64,000 nt of DNA, from positions 1-64,000 of the forward strand of contig NZ_VSEY01000039.1 of the NCBI RefSeq assembly GCF_008086045.1, written 5' to 3'. This stretch comes from Nonomuraea sp. PA05 (GTDB lineage Bacteria; Actinomycetota; Actinomycetes; Streptosporangiales; Streptosporangiaceae). A program made the translations under genes and the position numbers. Below are positions 61,448-64,000 of the stretch, piece after piece (the stretch's first letter is position 1; each line of letters opens with the position of its first letter). The notes under the pieces were generated by a model that worked only from the letters and a program-made list of their open reading frames with translations, had not been told where the DNA came from and did not search any database.

Positions 61448-62210
61448 TCACCGCGACGTCGGGGGTGTGCGGCGGGAACCGTTCGAGCACCAGCGGGTCA
61501 TGGCCGGCGACCACCAGCCCGGGGTCGTCGGCCAGCTCCCTGATGCGGTCGAAGGCGCCGTACATGCCGGGCATGCTGTGCAGGATCGGGAACGGGCGGT
61601 CGCTCTCGATGTTCTCGTAGAAGTGGCTGGCGTCGGAGGCCAGCACGACGTGGCCACGGGCCGTCTCCACCCGTACCACCTGCATGCCCGCCGTGTGCCC
61701 GCCCACCAGGTGCACGCTCAGGCCAGGCACGACGAACGCGTCCCCGTCCACCACCAGCGCCCGGCCGTCCTTGCGGGCCTCGCGCAGGTGGGCGAGGTCG
61801 TCGTCGTCGAGCAGCCAGCGCTCGCGGGCGATCCGCTCGGCCCACGGGCCGCTCCAGTAGTCCAGCTCGGCCTGCTGGACGACGTAGCGGGCGCGCGGGA
61901 AGTCGCGGGCGGTGCCGGTGTGGTCGTAGTGCAGGTGGGTGAGCACCACGTGGCCGACCGACTCGGCGTCGATGCCCAGCTCGGCCAGGGCCTCGACGGG
62001 TGAACAACGGTAGTCGAGGCCCTCGACGCGGGCCGCCCGCCCGGGGGCGATGCCGGTGTCGATCACCACCGTGTGCTCGTCGGAGACGGCCGCCCAGACG
62101 TAGTAGGACGTCGGGTGCGAGCTGTCGCCGCCGCTCTCGTAGCCGTGGAAGTGCTCGCCACGCCGGGCGTCGCGCTGGGCGTAGCGGACGGCGTACACGC
62201 GGTAGGTCAT
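61437..62210 (-). CDS. Metallo-beta-lactamase-fold hydrolase
   Basis: A 257-aa MBL-fold enzyme with the zinc motif THLHYDHTG (His92, His94, Asp96, His97), VGGHTAGMQ, LASDASHFYEN and VVAGHDPLV. It resembles quorum-quenching N-acyl homoserine lactonases and related lactonases. In this island it could open a lactone made by the PQQ-type enzymes (inferred). Its ATG overlaps the transporter stop (ATGA), and its 3' end overlaps the PQQ-type gene by 11 bp. Confidence 0.88.
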   Translation of the reverse strand: MTYRVYAVRYAQRDARRGEHFHGYESGGDSSHPTSYYVWAAVSDEHTVVIDTGIAPGRAARVEGLDYRCSPVEALAELGIDAESVGHVVLTHLHYDHTGTARDFPRARYVVQQAELDYWSGPWAERIARERWLLDDDDLAHLREARKDGRALVVDGDAFVVPGLSVHLVGGHTAGMQVVRVETARGHVVLASDASHFYENIESDRPFPILHSMPGMYGAFDRIRELADDPGLVVAGHDPLVLERFPPHTPDVAVISP

Positions 62211-63514
62211 GCCTTGACCCGCTCGGGGAGCTTGAGTCCGAGCTGCTCGGTCGGCACCTGGTAGGTCTCCCTGCCGGTGGCGACGGCGGCCACGTTGATC
62301 AGGCAGACGACCGCGGTGATGACCGAGACGCCGAGCCAGCTCTCGGGCCCCGTGCCGGCGATCGCGGTGGCCACCGTGGGCGCGAACCCGGCGATGGCGA
62401 AGCCGATCTGGGTGCCGATCGCCATGCCGGACAGGCGGACCCTGGTGGTGAACATCTCGCCGTAGAAGGACGGCCAGACGGCGCTGGTGGCGCTGTGCAC
62501 GACGCCGAACATGAGGATGCCGGCCAGGAAGATCAGCACGTAGTTGCTCACGGAGATCGACCACAGGTAGGCGAACATCAGCACCGCGCAGCCGAGCGAG
62601 CCGCCGATGAAGACCGGCTTGCGGCCGATCCGGTCCGACAGCCTGCCCCATAGCGGGATCGTGATGACCGCGGCGACGTTGGCCAGCACGCCGACCCAGA
62701 GCATCGGGCTGCGTTCCAGGCCCATCGTGTTGACCGCGTACGACAGGGCGTGCACGGTGAAGATCGTGCTGACCGAGGCGATGACCGCGGCGACGACCAC
62801 GCGCAGCACGTCGCGCCACTGCTCGCGGAAGAGCACCGCGATCGGCATCTTGGCCACGGTGTTGGTGGCGACCTCCTGCTCGAAGGCGGGCGTCTCCTCC
62901 AGCGTGCGGCGGATGACGACGCCGACGACGGCCACGATGACGCTCAGCCAGAACGGCACCCGCCAGCCCCAGCTCAGCAACTGCTCCTCGGGGAGCGCGG
63001 CGATCGGCAGGAAGATCGCGGTGGCGATGATCTGGCCGGCCTGGGTGCCGTTGAGGGTGAAGCTGGTGTAGTACGCGCGCCGCCCCTCGGGGGCGTGCTC
63101 CAGCGTCATCGAGTTGGCGCCCGCCTGCTCGCCCGAGACGGAGAAGCCCTGCAGCAGGCGCAGCACCACGAGCAGGATGGGCGCGAGCACGCCGACCTGG
63201 TCGTAGGTGGGCAGGCAGCCGACCAGGAAGGTGGAGCCGCCCATCAGCAGCAGCGTGGTGACCAGCACCCGCTTGCGGCCGAACTTGTCACCGATGTGCC
63301 CGAGCACGAACGCGCCCACGGGCCTGGCCAGATAGCCGACCCCGAAGGTGGCCAGCGCGAGCAACGTCCCCGTGGCGGGCGAGGAGGACGGGAAGAAAAT
63401 CTTGTTGAAGACCAGCGCGGCGGCCGTGCCGTAGATGAAGAAGTCGTAATACTCCAAGGCGCTGCCGATCCATGCAGCAACGGCCGCTTTGCGAGGTTTG
63501 CCCTGCACCGTCAC
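62207..63514 (-). CDS. MHS-family MFS transporter
   Basis: A 435-aa 12-helix major facilitator of the metabolite:H+ symporter type (ALEYYDFFIYGTAAALVF; GHIGDKFGRKRVLVTTLLLM; LRLLQGFSVSGEQAGANSMT). This family includes shikimate, alpha-ketoglutarate and citrate carriers. I choose GTG at 63514 because AGGAG lies seven bases upstream; GTG at 63529 lacks a ribosome site. It is followed by the MBL hydrolase and lies downstream of a dehydroshikimate dehydratase-like gene. Confidence 0.92.
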   Translation of the reverse strand: MTVQGKPRKAAVAAWIGSALEYYDFFIYGTAAALVFNKIFFPSSSPATGTLLALATFGVGYLARPVGAFVLGHIGDKFGRKRVLVTTLLLMGGSTFLVGCLPTYDQVGVLAPILLVVLRLLQGFSVSGEQAGANSMTLEHAPEGRRAYYTSFTLNGTQAGQIIATAIFLPIAALPEEQLLSWGWRVPFWLSVIVAVVGVVIRRTLEETPAFEQEVATNTVAKMPIAVLFREQWRDVLRVVVAAVIASVSTIFTVHALSYAVNTMGLERSPMLWVGVLANVAAVITIPLWGRLSDRIGRKPVFIGGSLGCAVLMFAYLWSISVSNYVLIFLAGILMFGVVHSATSAVWPSFYGEMFTTRVRLSGMAIGTQIGFAIAGFAPTVATAIAGTGPESWLGVSVITAVVCLINVAAVATGRETYQVPTEQLGLKLPERVKA

Positions 63515-63560
63515 AATTTTGCTCCTCACGGTGACGTCGGGGGGTAGTGCGGTGACAGGA

Positions 63561-63589
63561 AAACTAACTCACCGGTTCGTACATTACAA
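63561..63589 (-). promoter_or_regulatory. Promoter of the MHS transporter gene
   Basis: On the minus strand, TTGTAA (63589-63584), a 17-base spacer, TAGTTT (63566-63561). About 47 bp precede the GTG at 63514. Confidence 0.5.
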
Positions 63590-63605
63590 GGGTGTTGCCG
63601 CAGGA

Positions 63606-64000
63606 TTAAGCACCCGCGTGCTGCACGGCGAGCCGGATGGGGGCGTTGCCGGCCCCGTAACCCTGGTACCCGCCGATCCGCTGCACGAGCTCGAAGAACA
63701 CCCGGCCGGCGGTCACCGTGTACAGGTGCAGGAACTCGCCGCCCCGGCCGTCGCGGTCGTAGAGCACGCCGAGACGGCGCAGCTCGGGATCGACCTCGTA
63801 GCGGGCCTCCAGGTCGTCGTAGTAGTTGTCCGGGATGGGCAACAGCAGGTCCGGGTGCTCCGCCCGCAGCCTGCGGGCCGTCGCCACCACGTCGTCGCAG
63901 GCCAGCGCGATGTGCTGCCACGGGTGGTGGCCGGCGCCGACCTGCGCGATGTTCACCACCATGCGGACCGCGCCGTCGGGGCTCGACATGGCCTTGCTGC
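63606..64000 (-). CDS. C-terminus of 3-dehydroshikimate dehydratase/HPPD-like protein
   Basis: The frame is open to the right window edge, so this is the last ~130 residues of a larger protein. It is a VOC/4-hydroxyphenylpyruvate dioxygenase-like domain (PWQHIALACDDV; LPIPDNYYDDLEARYEV; FLHLYTVTAGRVFFELVQR). Possible metal ligands are the His in WQHIAL, the His in FLHLYT and the Glu in FFELVQR. This match is typical of the bifunctional sugar-phosphate-isomerase/HPPD proteins known as QuiC, which turn 3-dehydroshikimate into protocatechuate. The ATG at 63989 lies mid-domain and is not the start. Confidence 0.8.
   Translation of the reverse strand, partial: SKAMSSPDGAVRMVVNIAQVGAGHHPWQHIALACDDVVATARRLRAEHPDLLLPIPDNYYDDLEARYEVDPELRRLGVLYDRDGRGGEFLHLYTVTAGRVFFELVQRIGGYQGYGAGNAPIRLAVQHAGA

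Noticed and set aside
63515..63529. GTG at 63529 as start of the MHS transporter
   Set aside because: No ribosome site upstream; AGGAG lies between it and GTG 63514 at ideal spacing for the latter.
1..64000. tRNA, rRNA, transposase or prophage integrase genes
   Set aside because: I looked for characteristic stems, inverted-repeat-bounded ORFs and recombinase motifs and found none convincing.

Overview
The window is high-GC, gene-dense DNA with many GTG and TTG starts, GTGA/ATGA stop-start overlaps, Tat- and lipobox-type export signals, and actinobacterial cobalamin genes (a cobI-cobJ fusion, cobN with a ChlID-type partner, cbtAB). It looks like an actinomycete chromosome. A Streptosporangiaceae (Nonomuraea-like) host is a guess from gene content only. 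I saw no tRNA, rRNA, CRISPR array, insertion sequence or prophage gene. A 19-base G run near position 80 probably marks poor assembly at the window edge.

Layout. (1) 1-1661: a truncated membrane protein, a 440-bp gap and a membrane-anchored exported protein with an ADEP repeat. (2) 1762-12863: a LacI-controlled glycan-use locus. It has a GH35 beta-galactosidase, a LacI repressor, a CUT1 sugar ABC transporter, a 59-aa membrane protein, a GH29 alpha-fucosidase, a parvulin-like foldase and a secreted beta-helix/discoidin-fold protein. Two copies of a LacI-type operator flank the repressor gene. (3) 12945-22711: the most unusual block. A TPR-CHAT protease, a patatin phospholipase and an animal-type heme peroxidase run leftward. 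A cytosolic subtilase, a sigma-70/ECF factor and a small protein run rightward from the same 103-bp intergenic region. I read this as a candidate protease-sigma factor conflict/signalling system with a lipid-attacking arm. (4) 22726-25590: a TetR/P450 pair and an 8-TM protein.

(5) 25702-42737: cobalamin synthesis. A cobalamin riboswitch precedes cbtB-cbtA-phosphatase-chlID-cobO-cobB. A second riboswitch on the minus strand precedes cobN. cobG-cobH-cobIJ run divergently from cobN, and a PPOX protein-cobL-cobM-cobK operon converges on them. Together they cover most of the aerobic (late cobalt insertion) route; cobF is not in the window. (6) 42841-45451: a sulfatase with a small divergent helical ORF.

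(7) 45465-64000: a catabolic island. An IclR regulator sits among six near-identical palindromes (TCCAC-N3-GYGGA type) lying in front of a ThuA-like protein, a PQQ-type beta-propeller enzyme, the regulator itself and an aldehyde dehydrogenase-TPP enzyme operon. A family III CoA-transferase, a citryl-CoA lyase-like protein, a Liv-type ABC transporter, a second PQQ-type propeller enzyme, an MBL-fold hydrolase, an MHS-family transporter and the C-terminus of a 3-dehydroshikimate dehydratase/HPPD-like enzyme complete it. The substrate cannot be named from sequence; an alcohol or carboxylate that is oxidised, activated as a CoA ester and cleaved would fit.
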